NCBI GenBank assembly: GCA_958299035.1
Contig: CATQJL010000112.1
Span: 69,657,117 to 69,721,116 of the forward strand
Length of the DNA stretch: 64,000 bases
Direction: 5' to 3'
Source: Cylicocyclus nassatus
Lineage: Eukaryota > Nematoda > Chromadorea > Rhabditida > Strongylidae
This document shows, in pieces, positions 34,501 to 42,690 of the stretch; position 1 is the first letter of the stretch, and every line of letters starts with the position of its first letter. The notes beneath the pieces were generated by a model. The model made no database searches. It saw only the letters and a program-made list of their open reading frames with translations, and had not been told where the DNA came from. Both the position numbers and the translations under genes were made by a program.

Positions 34501-34502
34501 AT
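16555..34502 (-). CDS. Lysosomal acid lipase-like (LIPL/AB-hydrolase) enzyme, 11 exons
   Basis: Predicted neutral-lipid or cholesteryl-ester lipase of the LIPA/LIPL family, secreted or lysosomal. Minus-strand exons: 34502-34442, 31725-31688, 30628-30525, 30465-30308, 30249-30135, 19584-19434, 19384-19292, 19246-19094, 17105-16965, 16898-16756, 16678-16555. Every phase agrees, giving 1281 nt and 426 residues, the usual family size. Exon 1 is a signal peptide ([20 protein letters not shown]). Then come [10 protein letters not shown], the oxyanion segment [21 protein letters not shown], the nucleophile elbow FCHSQGC (Ser190), [24 protein letters not shown], the acid in YSDCDWI (Asp361) and His393 in [12 protein letters not shown]. 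Oddities: the first Gly of GHSQG is Cys188, and the intron 19291-19247 is 45 nt with GC-AG borders. Intron 5 is 10.5 kb and holds repeats and a likely nested gene. The ATG at 34502 is the first in frame. Confidence 0.93.
17300..18134 (+). mobile_element. Helitron-like non-autonomous element 1 (palindromic interior)
   Basis: It starts TCTTATATATAAAGCTGAAT and ends GGGTAAGCCAGCTAG, between A and T with no target duplication, as Helitrons do. After the 5' end is a TGTCTGTA microsatellite, then ATCGATCGATATCGATTTTA-type blocks. The interior is a large inverted repeat with its centre near 17697. No Rep/helicase frame. It sits in the lipase intron between 17106 and 19093. Confidence 0.85.
19680..20530. 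repeat. Degraded repeat with GCTTGTCAAATGACAAGC palindromes
   Basis: The AGCTTGTCAAATGACAAGCT motif at about 19708 recurs as TAGCTTGTCATTTGACAAGC at about 20416. The phrase AAAGTATGAAAAATTATGAA occurs at about 20016 and 20354. GGGCCCAGCGCCCGGCACGA and GCAAAGGGGAAATCGTTTTT link it to repeats near 24560-24660 and 33700. It lies in lipase intron 5. Confidence 0.55.
20914..24078 (+). CDS. Probable nested gene in lipase intron 5, product unknown (partial model)
   Basis: Plus-strand segments with coding-like composition and splice borders lie in lipase intron 5, antisense to it. Best-supported pieces: 20914-21054 ([20 protein letters not shown], then [16 protein letters not shown]), 21171-21213 ([14 protein letters not shown]), 21488-21658 ([20 protein letters not shown]), 21736-21829 ([16 protein letters not shown]), about 22667-22770 ([20 protein letters not shown]), 23432-23559 ([20 protein letters not shown]), 23669-23896 ([20 protein letters not shown]) and the terminal exon 23953-24078 ([20 protein letters not shown], stop TGA). 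Phases agree for the first four and last two joins. Joins near 22.7 and 23.6 kb need frame shifts or implausibly short introns, so the middle is unresolved or decayed. I do not recognise the family. The start codon is not identified. Confidence 0.45.
22495..22609. repeat. Small hairpin element
   Basis: GGTTCATACTGAT ... AAGTTCCGGAA ... AGTTCC ... CACAGCGC is mirrored by GCGCTGTG ... GGAACT ... TTCCGGAACTT ... ATCAGTATGAACC around an 8-9 base loop. It looks like a MITE in the nested-gene region and may explain the difficulty of joining exons there. Confidence 0.8.
24079..25130. other. Intronic/intergenic, degraded repeats only
   Basis: Around 24535-24665 is a fragment resembling 19680-19760 (GGGGAATTCGT, GACAAGCTCGTGCCGGGCCC). 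A short inverted repeat (AGCAACTTGC/GCAAGTTGCT) lies at about 24240-24282. No gene. Confidence 0.4.
25131..25479 (+). mobile_element. MITE family F, copy 1
   Basis: It starts CAGTGGCGG and ends CCGCCATTG, imperfect terminal inverted repeats. Inside are a G run, GAAGGTGCGTGG, GCCACGCACTCCGAAAAATT, and TTTCAAAAATTTCGCGATCC before a C run. Two relatives are at 39513 and 51566 in the same orientation. Non-coding. Confidence 0.8.
25977..26319 (+). mobile_element. Helitron-like element 2 (343-bp foldback form)
   Basis: It begins TCTTATATATAAAGCTGAAT and ends GGTAAGCCAGCTAG between A and T. The block from GTTCCGAATAGAAAATTCC to the ATCGAT centre is repeated inverted up to the 3' end, so almost the whole element is one hairpin. 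Shortest complete copy in the window. It lies in lipase intron 5. Confidence 0.85.
26545..27418 (-). repeat. Interspersed repeat family D, copy 2
   Basis: Reverse-orientation match to 1346-2142 over its full length. In this copy the GTGTGCTACAGATG block has become a perfect small palindrome (about 26787-26826, GTGCTACAGATG ... CATCTGTAGCAC). It lies in lipase intron 5. No coding potential is supported. Confidence 0.7.
27419..28210. other. Intron filler with family D end fragment
   Basis: About 27863-27940 (TACGACC, a C run, GGTACC, GCTTGACCCTG) resembles the end of family D. A second C run is at about 28123. Nothing coding is seen. Confidence 0.4.
28211..28378. repeat. GC-rich inverted-repeat element
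   Basis: TATAGGCCGTCCGCGCAGGG at the left is mirrored by CGCGCAGCGCGGACAGCCTA at the right, with further GAGTGCG/CGCACTC type pairing inside. It contrasts strongly with the AT-rich intron around it and looks like a MITE. Confidence 0.7.
28379..29666. other. Intron 5 of the lipase; nothing recognised
   Basis: No splice-consistent exons or repeats shared with other parts of the window. Confidence 0.4.
29667..30091 (+). mobile_element. Helitron-like element 3
   Basis: 5' end TCTTATATGTAAAGCTGAAT (preceded by G rather than A), a TGTCTGTA/TGTTTGTC microsatellite, ATCGATCGATATCGATTTTG, then a 3' end GCGGAGCCGG ... ACCAGCTAG followed by T. The 3' end lies only 43 bp from the donor side of lipase exon 5 (30135). 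Confidence 0.82.
31121..31357. mobile_element. Mariner-like MITE
   Basis: Left end TAGGTTGGTACAAAATTTCT followed by GTCGCC, right end GGTGCGACAGAAC ... GCCAACCTAA followed by TA: imperfect terminal inverted repeats with the TTAGGTTGG tip typical of mariner-type elements. About 237 bp, in lipase intron 2, no transposase. Confidence 0.65.
31726..33166. other. Lipase intron 1, nothing recognised
   Basis: No exon with the required phase and no recognisable repeat family was found in this part of the first lipase intron. Confidence 0.4.
33167..33265 (-). repeat. Fragment of the palindromic retro-derived family
   Basis: TCTCCACCGCAGAATCTGAT to AAAAGAGCATTCAACTTA is the reverse complement, with few changes, of about 14868-14958. 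It shows that the 46-bp asymmetric left end of the large palindrome is part of the element family. Confidence 0.8.
33659..33905 (+). repeat. Repeat family E, copy 1
   Basis: The order GATCAGGGATCGGCAC, GGATATCGTTTTTGGGACAA, GGCGTTTCG, GGGGACTTCGTAAGA, AAGCCACCTCGTGCGGAGCC is repeated in diverged form at 37343-37600. Non-coding. It lies in lipase intron 1. Confidence 0.65.
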
Positions 34503-34574
34503 TTGAATGGATGAAAAATCCAAGGCGGCTCAAGGTGGTCGGAATTCTTCCTTCTTCTGTTTAGCTCTCGTTTC

Positions 34575-34586
34575 TCTGAAAATCAC
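34575..34586 (-). promoter_or_regulatory. Candidate trans-splice acceptor upstream of lipase start
   Basis: About 73 bases upstream of the lipase ATG the minus strand reads GTGATTTTCAG followed by AGAAACG, a good nematode 3' splice site. It could accept a spliced leader and give a short 5' UTR, or it could end an upstream 5' UTR intron. RNA evidence is needed to separate these. Confidence 0.4.
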
Positions 34587-36365
34587 ATATTAGGCTTCTA
34601 GGTGCATTCATTTTGGAGACAAATTTGAAGCGATTTAATTGGACACATTTTTGAACGACGAGATTAAGAAAAAAAGAGAGGCAGCTAGCTTTGTGTGGTA
34701 GTGGAACGATCAGAAAAGCCAGGAAAAAAATGGAGGGATCAAAGCCGCAGAAGAAACTTCCAGTTTTCTTGTTGTTTCGGAAAAGACACTGACCGTCTGA
34801 AAAAGCCCAAACGGCTAGCTATGTAAATGTGGAAATAATGGATCGGGATAACTTCGTAGATATGAATGCGAGCCCGCTGGCGATGTTCTCGCAACATATA
34901 AACAAGAATACGGCAACCCGATTCGGCGGAACCAGTGGTGCATAGCGCACTCGCTTTCCGTCAAGTTAAGCACTAAATTGGTGAAGCGGGATGAGGGGGG
35001 GGATTGGAAGCATATGGTCACTTCAAGAAAACTTGTAGGTTTTGAAACTGGCAGAAATTGTGGAAAAATTTTTAGTTTTGAAAGATTTTGGTTTGATTGC
35101 TGAATCTGGAAGGAAAAAGTGTAAAAAAAATTCAGAAACTTTTGGGCGGGGTTCTCGAGTTTTCGAGATTTTCACAGCGAATAAGTTTTGACGCCAGAAT
35201 AATGAAAAGGTTGAGTTTTGATAGCGCAAATATGCTAACTTTTAACAATCCCTAGCCATTATCTTTTCCTTCACCCCTTCCCTATAATTCGCACACCTTT
35301 ATAGTAAGAAGCATTCAGGCATTGACCATAATAGGTGAATTTATACAGTAAAACCAAAAGATTTTTTTTCTCATGAAATGGACACCTCCCCCTCCTCAGA
35401 CCCCATGCATATTGATATGCATATTTTAGCATGAAGTATTCAAAGTGTTAGCTTGATACATAAGTCCTGCATCAAAAGATGCAGAAAAATCGTTTTGCGA
35501 ATAGACAAATAATTTTGAAACAAATGAATTACTTTTGGTCCTTAATCAAACGCCGTATCTTATCATAAATAATAAGTGGTTTTGGACTTGAAATCAGAAA
35601 ACTGAGCAAAACAATTAAAAGAATATGTCAAAAAATCCAGAAAATTTAGAATGAAAATTTAGTAGACGTCGTAATAATCTTAGCAAACAAAATTCAAAGA
35701 AAACCACTTTGTAAGTGCTTATCTTTATCACATTGTATCATTGCGATATGGAAAGGCAAAATGTTGTCTTCCTACGCACGGCTTTTTTGCGCAAAAACAA
35801 ATTTTGGCGCCAGTAAAAAACTGCTTGCACATGTCATGTTACGCATGTCACTGTGCCTTGGATATTATATTTTGACATAGATTTGGGGAAGCCGGTTATT
35901 CCCAAAAGAACAGTAAACATATCCCAAATATCTGTGGTACTGCTAGAGCTGGCTGTCAATTTTGAGAAAATTTGTCTTGCCAAAACATAAATGCATCACG
36001 GGAAATCGTGATGCTTTTTGATGAGAAGATTCTTCTAGTTTCGCTGAGATGAACGTTTCTCCAACCAATAGATTTTGAATTAGTTGCGCTATGAATTCAA
36101 GAAGTGGGTGAAATATGAAATACTGATGGAAATGGATAAATTGTAATCCCGATATAACTGATTGTTTATTGCTTGATTGTCCGGATTTTACATAATATGA
36201 AGAAAAACATAAGAAATAAAAAAGAAAGTTGACCGTATAGTTTTTACACTGCAACAATATCCTAAGGCTATAAAAATTTTTAGAACTTGCATTTACAGTT
36301 GATCACAATTTCGGAAAATCCATATAAATTTATAGAAATATAACGAAATTTTGAACTTTGCCGTA
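34587..36365. other. Intergenic region upstream of the lipase
   Basis: Presumed promoter-side flank of the lipase gene. No gene supported, and no TATA-type or other regulatory element that I would defend. Confidence 0.4.
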
Positions 36366-37111
36366 ATGCAAAAGTTGCAACAATTCGTCAAGACCGATTA
36401 CCCATGTTTGCTGGAATTTTGCAATGGAAAGGACCAAGAGGACCAAGATAAGGTGACGAAGAGAAGTATGAATATCCAAATCTTAGCCGCAAGCGTCGCC
36501 GGCTATAAAAGCCACAATAGATGCATGAAGCGAGCGTAAACTCGTTTTTGCAAATTTTAGAGAGGACATAAGCGCATTTCTAAGTCTTCCGAACAAGAAA
36601 CAATTGAAGAGCGCAATGTTTGCATGAAACCAGCAGATTTAGGCTGTCTTTGAGCAATGAACTTGTCGTTTCATTAAATGTCTTTGTTTGATATTTTTTA
36701 ACATATGTCGCAAAACAAGACTCTGAGCGATTAGAAGTGCAAAAATGAAAAGAAGGACGTCATCGATTTTCTACTACGGAAACTAATTCGTTGTAACAAA
36801 ATGGGAAGAGTATGCTTGTTTCTTACACGAGAAGCTGAGTCTAAGAATTTACGGGCTCAACGGATCAGACCGTGGTCAGAAGCAGGGTGGATATTGCTTC
36901 TGAACTTGTGCTTAGCAAAAAACGAGTTTTTTCGGCTTTGTGAGGTTTTGTAAACATCGGTGAGCGTTTGACGCGGATCATCCACCTGAACATGCTGTTC
37001 TATTTTTCAAAGCCGTATATGATTGCGAGAAAGAGACAAAGATGAAAGATGATGAGTTCGTACATAGATCGTTCATTATCACTAATGAAGTTCAGCAAAA
37101 CTGAGAGACGA
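36366..37111 (+). CDS. Possible small plus-strand gene or gene fragment, product unknown
   Basis: Three neighbouring plus-strand segments read like protein. 36366-36452 begins with ATG (MQKLQQFVKTDYPCLLEFCN) and ends at a GTGACG donor. 36561-36654 follows an ATTTTAG acceptor and is open in two frames. About 36738-36950 follows a GATTAG acceptor (KCKNEKKDVIDFLLRKLIRC). A further open segment at about 36966-37102 reads FDADHPPEHAVLFFKAVYDC and ends in a stop. I cannot fix exon joins or frame, and no family is recognised. It could be a decayed gene or a chance cluster. Confidence 0.28.
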
Positions 37112-37342
37112 TGTTGAAAATTTGATTATTATACTGAAGTAGGCGAAGCTTTTGTCTTCAAATAAGAATTCTCAGCGTTCGAAAACATAATAACCAGCGT
37201 ATAATAACATCTAAATAACATCTTATTTTGCTCCTCTGAAGACAATTATTTATCCAATATCCAAAACTGCGAGATTTCTTGGGTGCATGATGTATACTGT
37301 TTCGTCATGCCATTGGGTAACTCTGACTTATATTGCTATGAC

Positions 37343-37600
37343 GGATCAGGGCTCGGCACAGGTAGTTGTAAGCAAGATAATATAGTTTTTGAAACAAAAA
37401 GCACAGGGGGTATCGTTTTTGAGGCAGAAAAGGCATAAAAATTGTGAAGGTTTTTTAGTTGACGTTTCGCTTTTTGGGGGTTTTTAATTTTATGTTCTAG
37501 GGTCTAAGAGACCGTAAAAATTCGCGAAAGTAAGAGGGCCTTCTTTTTTTTTCAATTTCCAAAGCCATCTCATGCCGAACCTTGAACGGACTCCAGACTT
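37343..37600 (+). repeat. Repeat family E, copy 2
   Basis: Diverged match to 33659-33905 in the same orientation (GATCAGGGCTCGGCAC, GGTATCGTTTTTGAGGC, GACGTTTCGC, AAGCCATCTCATGCCG). Confidence 0.6.
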
Positions 37601-39512
37601 CCGTGTGCTAATACCGTGACATGGTGGTCCTATAAATTCCGTTTTGAGGGGGAGGGGAGGGGAGGGGGGGGGGGAGGAGAGGAGGAAGAGGAGAGAAAGT
37701 TTTTGCGATTGATGGTGCTTGGCTAAGGCACCACTCCAAGGTTTTTTTTCAATGTTAGATGGGATGTACAACAAAAGATTCCAAAGCTTTTCTTCAACTT
37801 TTCAAAAAAAAAAGGTCTTGCTCAAAACTTTATCAAGTGCTCAACTGCCAAGTACCTGTCCAAAATTGCCCATGCTAATCCGGAACTAAAAAATCTGAAT
37901 TCATTTTTTTATTGAGGTGTAGGGCTGAAGGCTATAGGTCTAGATTGCGCCCATCAACCTTAGTTCACCTTTTGTTTGTGATAGTGTTATATTAGGGTAC
38001 CTCATAATTTTTTCACCGTTTTTACCCTGATCACTTTAGCATTTCTCGAGAATGAGGCATCAGAAAAGGTACAAATACATGACCGTACTTCTGTTTGTCT
38101 CAGCTTTATGATCATGTGCTTGGGAGAAGCTCAGGGTGTCTCAAGACGAGTTTGCCATTTTACGCCATTCATTTTTTCTTTATTTCTAGCCTTGAAAAAA
38201 ATACGAAAATGCAGAATTAATTGATCCACGTGTCAAGCGTTTGCTAACATAATGAGGAATTTTTGAGATTTTTTAGGGAGGTGATATGATTTTTGACGGC
38301 AAAGTTTGTTTTCTACAGATTTTAGCTTAAAACTTCACGTGGAACACTATTTAGCGGACTATTCATAAGCAAACTGCAGAGTTTGCTTTGCTCTTTCTGA
38401 TTACTCGAGCCACAGCTCTTTCTGATTACTCGAGCTACATCAATTGAAGAGAAGACACAAAAACGACGGTTGTAGTAAAAACAGTAAAAGAATCATGAGA
38501 CACCTTAATAGAAGAATAATGTGGAATGCAGAGGTTAAAGTAGGAAATGGCTACAATCTATTAAAAGCTTCAAAAACACAATACTCGTAAAGGATGAGTT
38601 ACTACTCAGAAAAGTTCCACTTGTCATAAACACAAAAAAATTGTTTTCAATGTCATGGTATATCCCCGTCGTCACCTATCAAAAAACTTCACATACTTTG
38701 TAAAAACTTACAGTACACCACCCTATATGGTGCCAAAAAAAATTCAAGCAAGACACCGCTGCATTCGATCAGGCATTATATGCACTTCAGTTCTGTATAT
38801 GTTGAGTGTCTTTATCAAGAGCACACAATGGATACTGTAAGTGGTTTCTGCGAATCGTGTGTGTCCAAATATATCATAGCGAAATTTGTCGCATGTTTCC
38901 GCTGTCTATATTTGGGATAGTGAGAGTTTCGTAAAGGTTTGCGATCCTTTACGAGTGTTCTGAAGTGTGAGCAAATACTAAGTGGTCATTGGTCATCGCA
39001 TGGTGGTAGCAAAGTTTGGCTAACGGTTTTTTTGAAAACTATTTCTATTCTCGGGAATTTTGCGTAAAAAGGACTCAGGCGAAGGCGAATACATAAAGAA
39101 CAGATTGTAGCTACCGAAAATTTTGCACTCTTTATATCTTTCAGAAAAAAACGGTAGAAATGCGAAGAAATGAAGCAAGTGTTTTTACACAACATAAAAT
39201 CCTTTTTTATGCAGCAGATTTGGGCAAGAGCGAATCGGTCGTAGAAGCATAGAGCTTGAACATTATCTAATCATTCCGACATATATAGATCAGACAAAAT
39301 CTTTCTATACTCATATCTGGTACAAAAATATTTTTGTAACCATCTAAAGCGACAAAAGTTCTTTTTGAAAAAAAAAAAGCTTTTAAGGATGGATAGCAAA
39401 TGCTGTAGGAATTTTAGTTATTAACGCTTTTTGACCATACCAATGTTTGTTTGCTTTATAATTCGTTAACCTTGAATTTAGTTAAGGTTCGTCATATTAC
39501 CTTGTATCCAAG
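37601..39512. other. No supported gene
   Basis: Contains a G-rich run (about 37645-37690) and a duplicated 24-bp phrase, CTCTTTCTGATTACTCGAGC, at about 38393 and 38416. No exon or RNA gene recognised. Confidence 0.4.
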
Positions 39513-39817
39513 CAGTGGCGTACCCAGGATTTCCGCTCGGGACGGGGGAGGTCGACAATAAATTTCTGACAAAGGGGCATGGTGGCTTCACTCACGCACT
39601 CCTAAAAAATTTTTGGTATGCTTTCCAAAACTTGAATTTAAAAGGCCCCGAAAAAAAATTAATAAGGCTGATATAATATAAATTTTTCAAAATCTAAGTT
39701 ATTTTGATCATAAACAAGTCACATGCACATTTTTACAACTCATGTAAGCACTTTCAAAAATTTCGCGACCCCATTCTTGGGGGAAAGGGGTCGTCCTCTC
39801 CCCTCGGTATGCCACTG
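39513..39817 (+). mobile_element. MITE family F, copy 2
   Basis: Starts CAGTGGCGTACCCAGGATTT and ends GGTATGCCACTG, the best-preserved terminal inverted repeats of this family. Internal landmarks match the copies at 25131 and 51566. It is flanked by AAG/TAT without a clear duplication. Confidence 0.85.
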
Positions 39818-40424
39818 TATCTAATGGTAAGTGCCTCCTCGACGTTCTTGCAAGGATGTACTGGATTATTGTAGGTGCACGAAGTTCTTTAGCCAAGGTA
39901 CTTTAGCATCCCTTCTTTTAGTGATCCACAAATTTTCATATCAAGATGACCCTCAGAGATCTTGCATGGGAAATTTTTTAGTTTAAAACAGGTAAATTTA
40001 CCTCAAATCGAGATCCCCTAAGACTAGTCGCGCTTAGTTTTCAAACAATCATTTCAAATGAAAACTTCCAAACCTTGAATTCGCTTTGTAGTGCAGTTTA
40101 CACGACCTATAGAAGCGTATTTTACCTCGAAAAAAGAATTAATTGCACATTATTTTTTTTTTGAATTTAGGTGTGAACATTCTGTAAGCTACACATAATA
40201 ACCGAACATATCTGCAAAATCTTATTTGGCTCTAACCCTCTAGGCAAAATTTGACCTCAGTAACCTACGGGTATCTAGGATTTTTTAATGGTCGACTAAT
40301 GCCCCCTCAAGGAAAGGGGTTACTACTACTACGGAAACTTTTCGATCATATTTCGATTTATCGTTCCACTAGCTCGAAGTGAGAAGTTTGCTGCGATATA
40401 AAGGTATCCCATGATAGCCCCCTG

Positions 40425-40622
40425 CTATGCCCAAAATTCAATTCCAGTTTGACCGCTTATCTGGTGTCGTTTTTCCAAGCCGTTAAACATGAAGCATTGC
40501 CCATCCTCAACACATAATTTCTTCAAAGTAAAGAACGAATATGTCGGTTCGTACGTTCCAGCACATTTTTTATACACGAATAGTGACTCATTGTCAGTGT
40601 TGGTCATACCAAACATCGCCTG
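40425..40622 (-). CDS. Isolated exon resembling DEG/ENaC channel extracellular domain
   Basis: The minus strand is open for 66 codons with strong coding character: MFGMTNTDNESLFVYKKCAG, then PTYSFFTLKKLCVEDGQCFM, FNGLEKRHQISGQTGIEFW and a stop. The spacing Cys ... Cys ... GQCFMFNG followed by a short loop and G.TG.EF recalls the 'GxCYTFN' segment in the extracellular domain of degenerin/ENaC/ASIC sodium channels, which are numerous in nematodes. An acceptor (TATGTAG) precedes it. A donor could be the GGTCAAAC near 40442; otherwise the frame ends at TAG. No companion exons were found within several kilobases, so this may be one exon of a gene with long introns or a pseudogene fragment. Confidence 0.35.
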   Translation of the reverse strand, partial: QAMFGMTNTDNESLFVYKKCAGTYEPTYSFFTLKKLCVEDGQCFMFNGLEKRHQISGQTGIEFWA

Positions 40623-40897
40623 CTACATACCTCCTCTACACAACCTTAACTCATCCTAAAATTACCTTGCCTTTATTTTGTAGCTTAGGTGATAACTTAC
40701 CAGGCTCCCCACCTGTCAAGGACGTAGGACAGTTTTTCTCAAGCGCTGCCCTTTTTCTTCGGTTCCCCTTTCGAGCCCTTCAGTTTCTCAAAACATATAA
40801 GAAATGTGTAACTATTGTTGTGGTTAACTCGCTAATAATAAGAGTCGAGGGGTTCATGACAATATCTGCAACTGACCAGATACTGAAAAAAAGCTGT

Positions 40898-42690
40898 TTC
40901 TATTTGTTTATTTATTTATTTATTTAAAATACACCAAAGGTGTGTCAAAACCAAGGATAAGACAATTACGCAAACTGAACAATATGCATTTTGAGTAAGT
41001 AGATGAGAGACAGGTGGTATTCTCCCTCCGGAGTGCAGGTCGTTCTCCTTTTGATGACGAGTAGTCCTCTCCGATTTCCCTTTCCCTTATCCGGACGCGA
41101 GAGAGGTTGAAAGTACCAGGGCTAGCTGACCACTTAACCTGAGCGGACGAATCCGCCAGGGACCCTGAGCGAGCGAGAAGGGGGAACCTCAGGGAAAAGG
41201 GGTTCGCCAACTACGACTTCCTCAAACGGCGTTTCAGACGAAGAGACTGCCAACCTGTCTATATGACCTATCAAAACAAGCAAACGACACAGGATTTTGA
41301 CATCACTGTTGCAACATTAATTCAGCTGACAAAAAAGTGACTACAAATTTTCCTTAAAATCAAACATCTGCAATCCTCAGAGTCAGCAAAACATCTAAAA
41401 GCAAGTTGCTTTCGGAATTGATGAGAGTCTTTGCAAAAAGTCAGATCTCTTAGTAATAGGCTGAACCATCTTGCGCTAGTACATACAAGTGGTTGAAAGG
41501 TGTATAAAGACTTTGCTTCCCAACTTTCGATAGCACAAACTGGAACTACGCACACGATTCCCACAGGGACTAAAAATCTAATAGCGACTAGGCCTCAACT
41601 TGTATCAAGGCGGAGGATGCGAAAGTAAAAGACTAAGTTATTGCATGTCCGCCTAGATATTTGAACTATGCATTTTTAATACGGTTAGTAGTCTTATAAT
41701 GGAGCAGAGACTGAGGGTAGTTGGGTGATAAATAGCAGCGATAGTAGACAATTCTGGTGAACGTTTTTTGCACTTTTTCTAGTGTTTCAATGTGCTTTTC
41801 AAAAATGAGCTTCAATGTGCTTTTCAAAAATGAGCTCCAAGCTGAAGGTGCATGTTCCAACTGTGGTTATACATAAGTTTTATAAAGCTTGATCACAAGA
41901 TTCGGATCATTACCGTACGTACTTCTCAATATGAGTAAAGGAACAGAGAGGGCTTTCTTAGTGACCGAGTAGTAATGAAGGGAAAAATTGAGTTGATCAT
42001 CAACGATGACGCCTAGATCTCTGATGCTGCTGCAATTCTCCAAACTGATCCCCTCGTAGATACAAGAGTAACGTGGAATGTTGCCTAAGTGGAGGACCTT
42101 GATTTGGCGGGATTGACAGCGAGACTCCAAGTTTTGGACTAGAGCATCATCCTTTCTATTGAAGAAAAAACTGCCTGATAAGCTTCTTCCTTTTCTCTGT
42201 CATCGTAGCAAAAACAGATCCTTATAACATCTGCAAACATTTGGATTTTAATGCCCAATGGGTTTTTAAAAACGATGGCAGATCAGCGGTTTGAGTAAGG
42301 GAGAGGATTGGCGAGAGTGTGCCTGAGGAACTCCACTTCGCAGAGAAATCTTTTTGAGAAAATTCCCACTCGTACAGTTATGCCTCTATCATGCAGATCA
42401 GGGGAGAGCCATGCATGTAATTGTCTTAAATTCCGTATTTTCCAGTTCCGAATGCAGCATAGTCGAACGTGTCTAACGCCTTAGACAAATCGAAAATATG
42501 ATATCAACTGATTTGTTATGGTTTAATGAGCTGATTCAATCAAATAGTGTACCTGCTAGCAGGGATGTTGTGGAACCACCAGGGACAAAGCCATTGTGAA
42601 CGGATGGAAAAACCTTGTTCTTATCTAGCCACTCAGAGAGGCACTCTAGTATTCGCTCAAAACTTTCCTTGAGGTCGCGGTAATTATGCG
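40898..42690 (-). pseudogene. Dead non-LTR retrotransposon (CR1/Jockey-like LINE)
   Basis: Minus-strand reverse transcriptase motifs appear in order with several frame shifts: WLDKNKVFPSVHNGFVPGGS near 42630, VDIIFFDLSKALDTF near 42480, VEFLRHTLANPLPYSN near 42310, IKIQMFADVIRI near 42220 (the catalytic FADD is altered to FADV), then RDLGVIVDDQLNFS and LYKTYV near 41990-41880 and LIFEKHIETLEKVQKTFTRI near 41770. A 3' flank ends at a (TAAA)n tail, seen on the plus strand as TTTATTTATTTATTTA at about 40906-40926. The 5' part is missing, as is usual for LINE copies. The clade name is inferred from motif style and the simple-repeat tail. Confidence 0.8.
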
